A stretch of DNA of 53,905 nt. Origin: Nemertoderma westbladi (taxonomy: Eukaryota; Xenacoelomorpha; Nemertodermatida; Nemertodermatidae). The translations under genes and the position numbers were made by a program. Every line of letters starts with the position of its first letter. The stretch's first letter is position 1. Where the stretch lies: assembly GCA_032718475.1 (NCBI GenBank), contig JAUCBJ010000598.1:1-53905 (forward strand), read 5' to 3'. Positions 1 to 10,759 of this stretch are shown in pieces. The notes under the pieces are model-generated. The model had not been told where the DNA came from. It searched no databases and was given only the letters and a program-made list of their open reading frames with translations.

Positions 1-2606
1 TGGACTGCTGGACTCTTCTGCGCCCCCCTGCGACATGTCTGCTTATACCAGAAAGCGGCTATTTCAGGTGTCTTCCCGGTGCGCGCAGCCCACTTTTTTA
101 CAGTGCGGTGGACCCTTTCAACTAGATTGCCAGTTGGGCGGTAAGCGCAAACTGGAATGTGGTCAATCTCCCATAAGTTGAGTAAATCTTTAAACGTCTC
201 GCTTCTAAAAGCTGGACCTTGATCCGATAATACTTCATCCGGTGGACCAAATTCAGTGAATACTTGTTGCATTTCTCTAACCACTGAGTAGGCTTGCATG
301 TTCGGAACTCTTCGGAACATTGTATAATTAGTTGCGCAGTCTATTATACTTAGATAATGACAGTTTCCATATTCAGTGAAGTCCGTTGAAATTCTACGCC
401 ATGCCTCAGTTACTTTTGTCGTCCCAGGTTTCCATTGTATTGGGTTCGGATCTATGCTGTTGCATAGTGTGCATTCAATGCACACCTCACGGATAATATG
501 CCTGGGCACAGGTTCTTTTATAATTCGATCATTTTTGCACAACTCCATTGTCCTCTCGACTCCTTGATGTGCGATTGAATGTAGTTTCTTCACTCTACTC
601 CGCAGAAGTTCTTCTTCCATCCCCACGGCCGCAACGGGTTTCTCTGCATCTTCATGGATACCATCCTTCTGTATTAACTTCAACCAAGGCTTCGGTATCC
701 GGGTCAGTGGGTCAGCGATGTTCTTTTCTGTGGCAACTAACCGCGGAGTTACTTTTAGGTTGTATTGTTCTATGGTATTGGCCAATATATCGAGTCTCCT
801 GGCTATCAGTTTTCGAGACTGGCCCTTTGTTTTAACCCGATGGGAGTCGTTGATTACAGCATGGATCCAACTAAATGCAGTCGCCGAGTCTACGACCAAA
901 TCGAACTCTTTCAACCCCCAGTCAATTGCGAGGTTCACTCCTTCCACTGCGGCATCCAATTCCGCCACGTTGATATGGCTTGTATCTTTTAGTTTGCGGA
1001 GACACGCCATATCTTCTGCTATAACACCGCCCACTTTCAGAACGACTCCTTTAGCGATCGAACTTGAATCTGTCCACACTTCACCCTTGTCGGTTTTAGG
1101 AACCAGCCACTCCCCTGCCGCTGGGTCGTCCGTTTGGATTCGTGTTAAAGTCTCTTGCAGGCGCGCTTTCACTCCATCGCTCACTGGAATGTCCCACCCT
1201 ATTCCAGAGCTGCATCGCTGCAGCCAGGCGCACGCGGGACGCAACCAACCGGCGACCGGGTAGTGCCCCCTGAGTTTTCCACAAATCGCGTGTAGCTGTC
1301 GTCGCGTTAACACATTTGGTATATCGTCTGTGATTGGAGTGTCTCTGGTCCAGTGCAACTTGTTCCAATCCCCTTTATCCATCCGAATACCCAGAACACG
1401 GCTGCCAGCCACGACTGGTTCTGCATCCTTCGTCAGTAAACCATATTTTAGCATGTGTTCCCGGACTGATTCCGTCGTCACGTTGTCAGTATCAACATAA
1501 ATATCGTCTCTGAAATTATCACATGAATCCTTTATCCTATCATCTTGGGCCAGAGAGTGCTCTACAATCTTATCCATAATCTTTGGCGCGACTCCCAACC
1601 CAAAGCCCATTTTCGTTACTACATATCTAATCCCTTTATAGATGACTGTTTGATATGACTGGAGTGATTCTACAATCCCAACCTGCATGTAGGCCCATTT
1701 CAAGTCGATAACCGCGGTGTTATGACCCATTCGCCTCCATTTACGAAGTTTATCGCCACAGACTGCGGCTTCCAGCCCAGGGGAGTTTTCAATATGCGTG
1801 TTGAGTTCTCTATAGTCTAATATCGGCCTCACTCTATTCTTTTTGGGTTCAAACTTTCCCATTAATGGAATAGTTCCCTGTACTTTACCGTGAACTCTTA
1901 CATCGTAAGGTACAATCCATCTCTTCTTTTTCCAATCTTCCATTGCTGTGTCGAACATTTCCTGATGTTCCTCCTTAATTTTATACTGGGAAACATTGTT
2001 ATTAAGTTTGGGGCTTTGCCCGTTCTTCCATTTCCAATTCGCGACCCAGTGATCACCATCATATTCTGCTCGGAAGTGTGATTCTTCTATGACTATTTTT
2101 CCACTGCATGGCTTCGCTCCCGTGACTCGTACCCGAGCGCTGAACTCCTCAGAAGTCGGTGTGTTTATTTTCTCTGCTCTACCCCCAGCGCCAAATACCG
2201 CCTGGGCTAATGTTGGAGCCCCAACTCGTTTTATCAAGTCATGGCCCATAATCAAGCTTCCAGATTCCCCTAGAAGATTTTCGACGACTAAGAACGACCA
2301 CTCAATATCGTGTTTCCTCCCGGCAATCTCGATCAGTGCTAAATGCACCGTCCCCGCAACCCGGCTTTGCGTTTTTCCATCCAACATAGTAATCATAGTT
2401 TGCTGTCCACTCCGGTTTACGCAAATTTTGTTCCTTACGCACCAATCGATTGCCACTAAGCTTCGACTACATCCTGTGTCCACTATAATCTCGGCACCGA
2501 TACTTCCCTGTTTGCCCTTAACGTATATACTAACACTAGGTATTAATTTCGTGGGGAGACGCCCGTGGGCTGCGACAACGTCTCCCCCTGGTAGTTTTCC
2601 GACTGG
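1..2606 (-). CDS. Pol polyprotein of a Ty3/gypsy-like LTR retrotransposon (partial, open at window edge)
   Basis: I read this frame codon by codon from 2606 down to base 1 and found no stop, so at least 868 codons are open; the C-terminus lies outside the window. Domain order is protease, reverse transcriptase, RNase H, integrase. Visible landmarks, counting from 2606: protease DTG at residue 43 (2472-2480); RT boxes RPILDYRELN (near 264), VIDLKWAYMQV (near 301) and the catalytic FRDD (366-367, near 1503-1508); RNase H aspartate in VWTDSSS (near 513) with a later AELDA; integrase H-x3-H and CxxC finger, then catalytic D742, D795 and E830, the last two exactly 35 apart (DD35E). It lies in the -1 frame relative to gag and overlaps it by 64 nt. 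RT-RNase H-integrase order fits Ty3/gypsy rather than copia; the exact clade was not assigned. An unbroken frame suggests a young copy. Confidence 0.93.
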
Positions 2607-3406
2607 TCAGAAAACCCCACAGCTCCGCCTTCTATTCTTCCACCTCTGCAACCTCGAGCAATATGGCCAATCTGGCCGCACTTGTAACACGTCATACTGC
2701 TACCTTCCGACCCGGTTCTCGATCCTCCTTCCGACCCGGTTCTCGATCCTCCTCCGCCCCTTGAACTCTGACTCATACAGTCCCGTGCGAAGTGCCCCGT
2801 CTTCCTGCACCGGTAGCACTCGACCAATTGTTGTCCCGCCCTTCCTCCAGATTCGCGTCGGCTGGGCACCCCGGCTGCTCCGTACCGTTTCTCACCTGAA
2901 CTTCTTTCAACCAGCATTCTTCGCGCCTGTTCCAGTAACTCCTCTACTCTAACCTTACCCGCCATGGCCTTCACTTCCATTCGTATGCAATCCGGCAATC
3001 CGTTTGCGAACTGCACTGCCAGCAAATCCCTCGCACACTGACTTCCGGAATCTATAGTTACTAGCGACAGCAATCGGCGCAGATCTGCCAGGAAGGAATC
3101 GGCGGGTTCATCGCCCAAAATTCTTGATTTGAACTTATCGAAAGCCGCATATGGGGTATCAGCAAATGCAGCGATAAGTTTGCTTTTTATCGCCTCGTAA
3201 TCTCCTTTCTCCGCGTCCGATAACTGCGCAACAACGTCCTGAGCGGCCCCCTTCAACGACAGTCGAAGGTACGTTGCTCGGCTTCCTTCATTGAGTTTCG
3301 CCTCTACCTTAAGGATGTCAAATGTATCTTCAAATGTTGTGAGCCAAGCGCAGGGGTCCCCCGTCCCGTCATAGTTTCGCACATAGTCCGATAATTTCGG
3401 AGCCAT
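2543..3406 (-). CDS. Gag protein of the same LTR retrotransposon
   Basis: A 287-residue structural protein, complete from ATG (3404-3406) to TAA (2543-2545). The N-terminal two thirds look like a retrotransposon Gag capsid region, with the conserved-looking WLTTFEDTFDI and YLRLSLKGAA stretches. The C-terminus carries two CCHC zinc knuckles for RNA binding: C197, C200, H205, C210 and C240, C243, H248, C253. They are separated by a Gly/Ser/Arg linker with a short internal duplication (SRTGSEG twice). It is followed in the -1 frame by pol. No LTR could be delimited upstream, but the 5' leader must lie to the right of 3406. Confidence 0.93.
   Translation of the reverse strand: MAPKLSDYVRNYDGTGDPCAWLTTFEDTFDILKVEAKLNEGSRATYLRLSLKGAAQDVVAQLSDAEKGDYEAIKSKLIAAFADTPYAAFDKFKSRILGDEPADSFLADLRRLLSLVTIDSGSQCARDLLAVQFANGLPDCIRMEVKAMAGKVRVEELLEQARRMLVERSSGEKRYGAAGVPSRRESGGRAGQQLVECYRCRKTGHFARDCMSQSSRGGGGSRTGSEGGSRTGSEGSSMTCYKCGQIGHIARGCRGGRIEGGAVGFSDQSENYQGETLSQPTGVSPRN
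2594..2600 (-). promoter_or_regulatory. Candidate -1 ribosomal frameshift heptamer between gag and pol
   Basis: Read on the minus strand, GGAAAAC sits in the gag phase G-GAA-AAC. It lies just inside the 64-nt overlap: the last stop of the pol frame (TGA, 2607-2609) is immediately upstream and the gag stop is at 2543. Only a -1 shift within this window can make Gag-Pol. The heptamer is an imperfect match to X-XXY-YYZ, so the exact slip site is inferred. Confidence 0.45.
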
Positions 3407-5929
3407 GGTAGTATACTATTATCAAATGTCAAATATCAAACAGATACGCCCGGTTAGCTTTCGGCGATAATATAACGGTAAAAACCAAGTGCAAAATATA
3501 TATCTGTCTGTATGTATATTCATAGGCCAGTACCGGTACTTCGTTCGGTCTGCCTAACTGTCTGCACCAGGTAAAAACAACCACCAACTCACAACCGACT
3601 AACAGACTCTCTCATTCCGGTAGGTCCCCCTGATCCCCCTGTAATAGGCCCTACTATCCGCCATTACGCCATACAACAGTCTGACAGATCATTATCCTCT
3701 AGGATCAAAGGGGATCTACAAAAAATATCGAACCAAGTAGATCCAACTGATGGTTCCCCATCACTCATAGAAGTTGTCATGGAATTAAAAAGAAAATTCC
3801 GACCTAAAATCGCAGCTGCATGAATGATGCCTCTTTGAAAGCATAACTTTCAAATGATTCTCTGAGACATGACACAACAATATCTTGTTTCACGGGAATA
3901 ACAGTTTGTAATCAGAAATATTTCAGCATAAAATTCATCATCATTTATTGTTAAATAAATTTTGGAATTAATACAGCAGACGCCATCTATCCATATATTA
4001 GGGCATTAAATATTTGTTGAAACATTCCTGTGAGTATCAATGTCTATTTATACACCTGATGATGGCCCTAGAGGCAGAAATATATTAGATATTATATTAA
4101 TGAGATGGTGTTTTAGAAACGAGGGTAGACCCAAACTCAGACCCATTTGTAATATTTATACATCGCTGAGACTAGAAAACCTCCAAAGGTACATGTCAAC
4201 TACAAAATGTAGTCCTGAGTTCTCCATATAATCCCATATTATATCCAATATTATCCAATTAAATTAAATGACAATTTCGTAGTATAACAGGAGCAGCTGG
4301 TATACTGACCTGCCAAACCATCGCCAAACCATCGCTTAGTTCCTTTGCAGGAACTAAGCATGGTAATCTAAAAATTAAATTATTATCATTAAAACCCAAA
4401 TTAGATAAAGAGTTTGTTTTGTTTTGTAAAACCCAAATTGAAAAAATTGTTTATAAAACATAATAATGCTGCATTGCGTCCCATAGTGAGAAACTTATGC
4501 AATGTTTTCATTTATCTTTCAAATAAATATATTAATATTATTTACTTATGATTAATATACATATACATTTGAAGATACATATGCCTTCGTTAAATAAACC
4601 AAATGTTGTAGCACATTAAGTTCAGCAATAATTTATGAGTTGCTTTTTACAAAATAAAAAAAAAATAAAAATTTAATGTTTTAAGGGGGGTGGGGGGGGG
4701 GGGGTTATTTTGGTATTTGGGTATTTTGGTAATTAAATGTCCAAATCTGAAAACCGCTATTTAATACCTGTTTTACTTTTCATTTTACTTTTCATTGCCT
4801 GTTTTACTTTTTCAAGGATTTCATTTAGAAAGATCTATTGAAATTACTATTACTATAGATATTTGTTGATATTTAATGATATTGTTTTTTGAATTATCAC
4901 ACTGTGCTGCTCGAAAAAGAAGACTGATTGTGCAATATTTTGTTTTGCTATTTTACTAAGTTTAAAATTAAACATTGATTAAGCATAATCTTTTTTAGTG
5001 CATCTGGAGTAGAATTTAATGGTGTTTTCAAATCTGAAAACCGCATAGGGAGATCTATTTTAGTTCCCAAGTTATTGTAGAATATCTGTCTGCCAATCTG
5101 CCTGTCAAAATCTAAGACAGACAGAAAACCGACCGACAGACAGACTAGATCCCAGCAAATATTGAAACTGACATTGGAAATGGAATCAGCGACCCCGAAA
5201 GCCCCATAAATATAATTTTAGCGTGGTGGTGTGCTTCCTTCCTGTCAGACACTATTAACCAAGTAGACCCCATTCAGGTAATTTTGCACAGGAAGGTTTG
5301 AACTTTGAAGACGATTATCTCAGAATGACATTTTTCACACGAAAAAGGGCTATTTCTTTACCGTTTTTTTTTTGGCAATTTTTGCTTTATATATGAAAGG
5401 TAATTTTCTAAGCTTCTATAAATTTCGGACAGTTTTCTTTGATTTCATAATATTTCCCCATTTCATCAACGAATTTTTCTTACAAAATTTTCAATTATCA
5501 GAAATAGAAAATGAAAATACAAAAAGTTACCGAAAAATATGATCAAAAAGAACATGATGGTACCAAAAAATGTGGTATCACGTAATGTTTTTTAGTGAAA
5601 TTTTTAAAATCTCACACAGGCTGCTATGGGGCGCAGGAATATATTTTAATTTTTCTTTACTTATGATGATTCCCGTTTCTATGCTATATAAAACCTAGTT
5701 TTCGATTAATTTTTCAAGCTCATTTGAGATAGGGGACCTAATTAAAAAATAAATAAAATGTGTCACCCCCCCCCCCCCCCCCCCCCCCCTTCAAAATACT
5801 TTACAAAATCAAAATTATTTTTATGTATTATTAACTCATTATTAGTTGAAACGGCTACAGATACATCCACTCCAAACACCATAACAATAACAATAATTTA
5901 TTGATATTATTGAATCAGTTTTTTTTCTT
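3407..5929. other. Retrotransposon leader/possible LTR, then AT-rich spacer without genes
   Basis: The first several hundred bases must contain the 5' leader and perhaps the 5' LTR of the element, but I could not define TG...CA ends or a primer-binding site, and the partner LTR is outside the window. Beyond about 3.8 kb the DNA is AT-rich with no credible ORF. It contains a perfect 10-bp hairpin with a 6-nt loop at 4334-4359, an interrupted poly-G tract at 4685-4704 and a poly-C tract of about 24 at 5766-5789. Confidence 0.6.
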
Positions 5930-5939
5930 TTGGTTTTAT

Positions 5940-6321
5940 TTGGACCTCCCTTCTGCTCAGCTGTGCTTAATCTCTCCATGGCCATTTTTGCGTCATTTAT
6001 AGATCACTTTCCCTCCTTCCTGGCATGGGTTAGGCACTTCCAGTTGAGCTCCTTTGCTAATGATTCCTTCAAACCAACAGCAGAAACATTTAGGGAGTTG
6101 GCAATTTTTAGGGTCGACATAATCTAATCAGGACCATCTCTTAACAGGGCATCGCCTAACTGGCAAAGTAGCTTGTTTTGATTACTACTCTGGATTAGCC
6201 TAGTTGCTTTTGGGTTTAACTCTTCTGCAAAGATGACCATGACATCTACCCCAGTAGCTATCTTGAATTGTTTTACCTTTCTTTCTATGGCGGATGAATT
6301 TTTATATGAATAGTCAGACAA
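5940..6321 (-). pseudogene. Broken ORF of unknown family
   Basis: On the minus strand a frame starting at 6321 reads 65 residues (including IERKVKQFKIATGVDVMVIF) to a TAG near 6124, and the same frame then continues through STLKIANSLNVSAVGLKESLAKEL to another stop. The composition is protein-like and the frame is shared across the stops, so this looks like a decayed coding fragment. I do not recognise the family. The antisense 65-residue ORF at 5930-6127 is taken as its shadow. Confidence 0.3.
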
Positions 6322-6732
6322 TTTTTTGGTCCTGGTCCTTGGAGAAATATATTTTATATTAACCCTTTAAATAATTATGCCCCTTTTTTATTATTGATTG
6401 TTTATTATAACAATAATAAGATGTTAGAAATAATTACTACAATGCACCCAATAAATAGCACAGAATTAAATTAAATTAATTCAGTCCACAATTTAGTTAC
6501 CGGTAAACAATGAGTATACAGCCGGTAATTTATTTGTTAGAATATTCCGTGATAAATATTCAAATTCACCACTTGGGTGATACTATTCTGTTCTAATCAC
6601 TACAAGCAATACTACCTACCAATAGAGTAATGATTTACCTCCAATTGGGTTCTGTGTAAGACAGCCCAACTACAGAATAAGGTGATATCTGCAGGGCAGC
6701 TAACTAAGGCTGTAGAATCTATGCAGTAAGCA
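6322..6732. other. AT-rich spacer
   Basis: No credible coding or structural feature was seen between the broken ORF and the LINE fragment. Confidence 0.5.
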
Positions 6733-6990
6733 ACCGCTTTGCAGGACATTGCTTTCGCCGTGAGCACCAGCCAGTGCATATGGCAGCCTCCTGGAGTGAA
6801 TAAGCATGGTGGACAGCCCATGACTTTCTTGAGACGCATCTTAAAGGACACTGGCCTTGAAGATGTGGATGATCTAGCAAATGTCATGGGTGATACGGAG
6901 TTGTGGCGGTGCAATTTTGTCGATAAGCCGGCACAGCATTCTTAAAAATGCAGCTGCAATGCAGCATGCCGATCCTAGTAGTAGTAGTAC
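6733..6990 (+). pseudogene. 3' end fragment of a non-LTR retrotransposon (LINE)
   Basis: The plus strand encodes about 68 residues matching the extreme C-terminus of the LINE at 7510-8829: a GVNKHGGQPMTFLRRI stretch, then KDTGLED, and ending CNFVDKPAQHS before a stop at about 6943. This kind of tail follows the RT domain in many invertebrate LINEs. The copy is severely 5'-truncated. After the stop, the 3' untranslated sequence matches the other copy to about 6980 and ends in a short (TAG)n run. The two copies are tail to tail, about 520 bp apart. Confidence 0.75.
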
Positions 6991-7509
6991 TAGTAAGCAA
7001 CCTTCCTATGTAAGGCGCCCAATCAATAGGATGGGTGGAGGGTATGTAAGCTGTACAATGTTTTCCTATGGAGTATTACAGCCTACTGACTGAGTCGAGG
7101 GAATAAGCCTAAGTTGTCGTCAATGGTTACACAGAGGTAGGACGAGTCATGTGACACAATGTTGCTTGCAGAGACGACAAATAATTCCTCCCAAAATATA
7201 TATTAATTATAATTATAATAATACAGTATATTGGTTTTTGGAATATTACGCTGTCAGAGGTCCAAGTTGTAAATATTGGATCTGAGGGTGAATATGTGAG
7301 CTTAAATATTAATTAACTCAATGATATGTATGTATATCAGTTAAAGGTTCATTGATATTTATTATGAAATAATAATCTTGGAATTAAAACAAATTACAAA
7401 AATTAAATACAAAGCGTTACTTATACCTATAAATAAATAAGCAGTAGTCAAACATAACTCCATGCATGAGTGGCTAAACCTTCTAGCCTTCCCTTTTAGC
7501 CTGAGGATT
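6991..7509. other. Spacer between two LINE 3' ends
   Basis: AT-rich noncoding DNA between the two convergent LINE tails. No gene or clear repeat was seen. Confidence 0.5.
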
Positions 7510-8829
7510 CCCCCCCACTACTAGGATCGGCATGCTGCATTGCAGCTGGATTTTTAAGAATGCTGTGCCGGCTTATCGACAAAATTGCACCGCCACAACT
7601 CCCTATCACCCATGACATTTGCTAGATAATCCGCATCTTCAAGGCCAGTGTCCTTTAAATGCGTCTCAAGAAAGTCATGAGCTGTCCACCATGCTTATTC
7701 ACTCCATGAGGCTGCCAAAGTACAAGATTTTGCACTGGCTGGTCCTCACGGCGAAAGCAATGTCCTGCAAAGTGGAGGCGATTTTGTTCTAGTGTCAAGC
7801 TTGGGGGAACCAATGAGACACCTCCAATGTTATATAGTGTCTGGTTGAAGATGTGCACATTGTACTTGACACAATGAACCCGGTGTAGCATTCTTGTGAA
7901 TGTGCCATCCAGAGATTTGGTGTCCTCAGCAGTTAGAGCCCAGCATGGACTCCCATAGAGGAGTACTGGAACTACTGCTGCTCTAAATAATCGGACCTTA
8001 AGTGTCCGATTAATTCTTGGTGACTTCCAAATCCTGGAAAGCCTATTCAAGGCTGCCCATGCCTTTCCCTTACGTATTCGAAGGTCCTCACCTGACTTCC
8101 GGATCCATGATCCCAGGTAACAGAAGTCATCCACATGCTCAAGCATACCATCTTTTGAGCTTATGCTCATCTGATCAGAGACTTGCTGAGGACTTTCAAA
8201 GTTAACTGTCAAGATTTTGGTCTTTCTGGAGTTAATATAAAGACCAACACTAGAAGCAGCATGTTCTAATGAGCTGAGGAGCCGTTGGACTCCCTCTAGT
8301 GATTCTGAGAGTACTCCTAAGTCATCAGCAAAATCTAGATCAGTTAGGTACTTGGCAGGATTTCCTCGACTTCTGGAGCCAGTAGGTGGAGTTATCATCA
8401 CCCCATCATCATTATGATGATCTAAGTACATGCATAGAACATAGTCAACAACAATTATGAACAAGAATGGTGCAAGTGTGTCTCCTTGGAGGATGCCCCA
8501 TAAACTTGAAATGGTTCTGTGTCACCGTCAACAGTAGACACAAATGTTGTCGAACCATCGTATACTGATCTGATTGCTGAAAGAATTTCATCAGGAATCC
8601 CATATAATGAAAGTATGCTGAACATACTTAAGCGAGAGACTGAATCAAATGCCTTGAAGAAGTCAACAAAGATAACAGCCAGATGCCTGTCTTTCTTTTT
8701 TGATAACTCTTCAATTATCCTTCTAAGTGCCAAAATGGGCTCCATGGTCCCACGACCTTTATGGAATTTATTATATATATAGATTGCCAAACTTTCCAAT
8801 GCAACTTCCACTTTAGTCAGAGCGGGCAA
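7510..8829 (-). pseudogene. LINE reverse transcriptase, frameshifted
   Basis: The minus strand encodes the central and C-terminal part of a non-LTR RT. The 8829-8510 frame contains KGRGTMEPILALRRIIEEL and IFVDFFKAFDSVSR, the first catalytic region. A frameshift near 8505-8515 moves the frame to one reading GILQGDTLAPFLF, then LTDLDFADDLGVL (the catalytic FADD), VGLYINSRKTK and DFCYLGSWIRKSG. The C-terminal LHFAGHCFRREDQP tail follows. A second frameshift near 7660 separates TFLRRI from the final THLKDTGLED...CNFVDKPAQHS. The endonuclease and ORF1 are missing, so it is 5'-truncated as well as broken. Family resemblance is to Jockey/I/RTE-type animal LINEs; the clade was not resolved. Confidence 0.88.
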
Positions 8830-8910
8830 TGCTCGACTCCGGCTAGAGCAGTAATATATTTTGAAAATATTTGTAAGATACTTAAAAAATAAATTATGTT
8901 TTCTAAATTT

Positions 8911-9333
8911 TTACTTTCTTATTAAAAGACTATTTGCCTGTTTAAGGGCAAGATGAAACTTCACTTGAAATTTATCACTCAGGTGAATGCCGACCTTGTG
9001 CAGCACTCTACCTTCCAGTTCGGGGTTGGCCAAACCTCTTACACAGAGGCTTGAACCAAAAGAGGTATCACCCAACCATGACATCATCCTACTGTCCTTT
9101 CGGTCTGCACTGAAAGAAGTAGTGCATCTGTTTACACATGGAAATAGCTCCACCCACACAACTTTAGCCCCAGTGGCTTCATGCAGGTCAGATAAACATT
9201 GTCGTAACCTGCTCTCTGTCTCAGAGACAGTGCCACCACCAGAGAGATTATTCCCTCCTAGAGCAGTCCCCATGACTCTTAAAATAAAATAAAAATAATA
9301 TAAGAAGGAAAAGAGAAATAGGCATAGAGTCAT
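8911..9333 (-). pseudogene. SGNH-hydrolase-like domain fragment, probably from a mobile element
   Basis: A 140-residue minus-strand ORF. The hydrophobic first 20 or so residues look like chance upstream sequence; the domain-like part starts near MGTALGGNNL. GGNN resembles block III and GIHLS block V of SGNH/GDSL hydrolases, with a Val where the family usually has the catalytic Asp before the His (VGIHLS). Between them lie a long helix (ESRLRQCLSDLHEATGAKVV) and SFGSSLCVRG. No block I is visible in frame. SGNH-like domains occur in proteins of some retroelements, and the LINE beside it makes this plausible, but the link is inferred. Confidence 0.4.
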
Positions 9334-9848
9334 GGTTCCTGTTTCTAGTCAAAGCATGTAATGCTCAACTCAAAACTAGAGCAGTCTCCATGCCATGATT
9401 CATAAAATAAAATAAAAATTCATTGTAAGTAGACTAGATGGTTAAAGCTTATCTGCATGAATTTACAGCGTAATCAGTACAAGGTCACAATATATGAAAT
9501 TGAGATTGAAAGAACATATTTTATCAAATGCGCTAACAAACATCATATAGGGAAGATTCTTGAAATCCTCCCAAAATGGTACCTTTCTGGCGTTGCACCT
9601 GGAAGGCAATCTTTGAAATGGTTGATACCTGGCTAATCATGTAACCCTGGCGGTAGTTACGTTCCAGCTGCATGGCATGGATCCCAACCAGTGATCCAAA
9701 ATAGGAACTTCCTCAGTTGGGAACCTAAGGGTCAAACTCAAATGATCTGAGCTTGCCTTTGCAGCTGGTATCACTCCATTTATAAGATGGATCAACACCA
9801 ATATCAGTGATACATGTATTAGCTTCTGGTGAAGCCAGTCACCCTTGC
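9334..9848. other. Noncoding with short direct repeats
   Basis: A motif containing AGAGCAGTC and an A-rich AAAATAAAATAAAAAT tail occurs at about 9268-9298 and again at about 9379-9418. The rest has no clear gene. A frame on the minus strand between 9.5 and 9.85 kb reads protein-like stretches but is broken and unrecognised. Confidence 0.4.
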
Positions 9849-9873
9849 CAATTTTGTCAGTGACTGATCTTCA

Positions 9874-10300
9874 TCACTGCTTGAGTCGAATAAACGTTTC
9901 AAGCAAGAAGCAGCTGATGAGAGTATCAACCCTGATGAGATCTACCCTGCAGGGTGAAACAATAGCAGATCTTGATGGTGTTCTTGAGTTACTCTGAGAA
10001 CTGCCAAGGAAATGAGTTATGAATGGCACAGTTAATAGGTTATTCTCACTAACATCTTGAGTGGTCTCAATGTCTACTTCGTCACAATCACTTAGATTTG
10101 GTAATGTGACGTCTCCAGACCTCTCCATGGTGGCAGGGATGTCTATTACCCTTGGAATAGGTGTCGGTACTGTGGATCTGACATTATTGAAGTTTAGGTT
10201 AACTTGAACTAAAGCATTACGAGTTTTAGATATATTATCCTCAGTGGGAATTTTCTGGGATTATCCTGTTTGGGGGCCTCCAAAACCAGGCAGGTTAGTA
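9874..10300 (-). pseudogene. Unrecognised Ser/Thr/Asp-rich ORF, copy 1
   Basis: The minus frame is open from about 10256 (KIPTEDNISKTRNALVQV) through an internal ATG at 10126-10128 to about 9874. It includes SGDVTLPNLSDCDEVDIE and SSQSNSRTPSRSAIVSP. A 1-2 nt difference from copy 2 just after RVDLIRVDT shifts the end, so copy 1 loses the CLKRLFDSSSDEDQ tail kept in copy 2. The region upstream ends in a CAAACAG acceptor-like sequence, so it may be an exon. No family was recognised. Confidence 0.35.
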
Positions 10301-10400
10301 AAGGAGCAGGTTACAGAGGCGAGTTGAAAGAAACCAAAACAATAAACGTGAGTGAGGAATGTTGTAGAATAGAAAACCAAATTTAATTGAGAATCAACAG

Positions 10401-10740
10401 TCAGATGTATAGACCTACCGGAACTCTGAATAGACTGGAGGCCCCCAAACAGGATAGAGCTGGAATTTTAGTGCGATCTACACATATACCTAGGTTTCGT
10501 AGAAAGTCTGTTGTCAGATCCACAGTACTTTTTAGGGACTTTGAATCAAAAATAGTTTGTGAAAACGATAGAACTTTCTGTTTCATGGATGATGGTTCTA
10601 TAGGCCTAACTATTTCCGCATTTTTGATATGATCTTTGCATTCTGAAAGAGGTATTTCTTTATGTTTGTTGTTGAAGTGCCGCACAGTCAGGTAATGAGT
10701 TTCAACCTTGCATATTGGGCACTTCTTGATTGTTCGGTTT
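10401..10740 (-). pseudogene. C2H2-like zinc-finger ORF, copy 1
   Basis: Reading minus from about 10740: KKCPICKVETHYLTVRHFNN then KH, giving C-x2-C and H-x4-H spacing of a single zinc finger. A helical/charged segment follows (KDHIKNAEIVRPIEPSS), then SFSQTIFDSKSLKS and TDFLRNLGICVDRTKIPAL. There is no in-frame ATG before the finger; a TGA lies just upstream. The frame loses its conserved feel near 10430, where an intron could begin. A single N-terminal finger occurs in transposase-like and host proteins; I cannot say which this is. Confidence 0.4.
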
Positions 10741-10759
10741 AAAGTATTTCATTTTCGTT

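Noticed and set aside
2089-2952. 287-residue plus-strand ORF
   Set aside because: Antisense to gag-pol; the minus strand shows zinc knuckles and a DTG protease.
3500-3700. Possible primer-binding site and LTR end near TGGTGCAGACAG (minus strand)
   Set aside because: No TG...CA boundary or matching tRNA end could be confirmed, and the partner LTR is not in the window.
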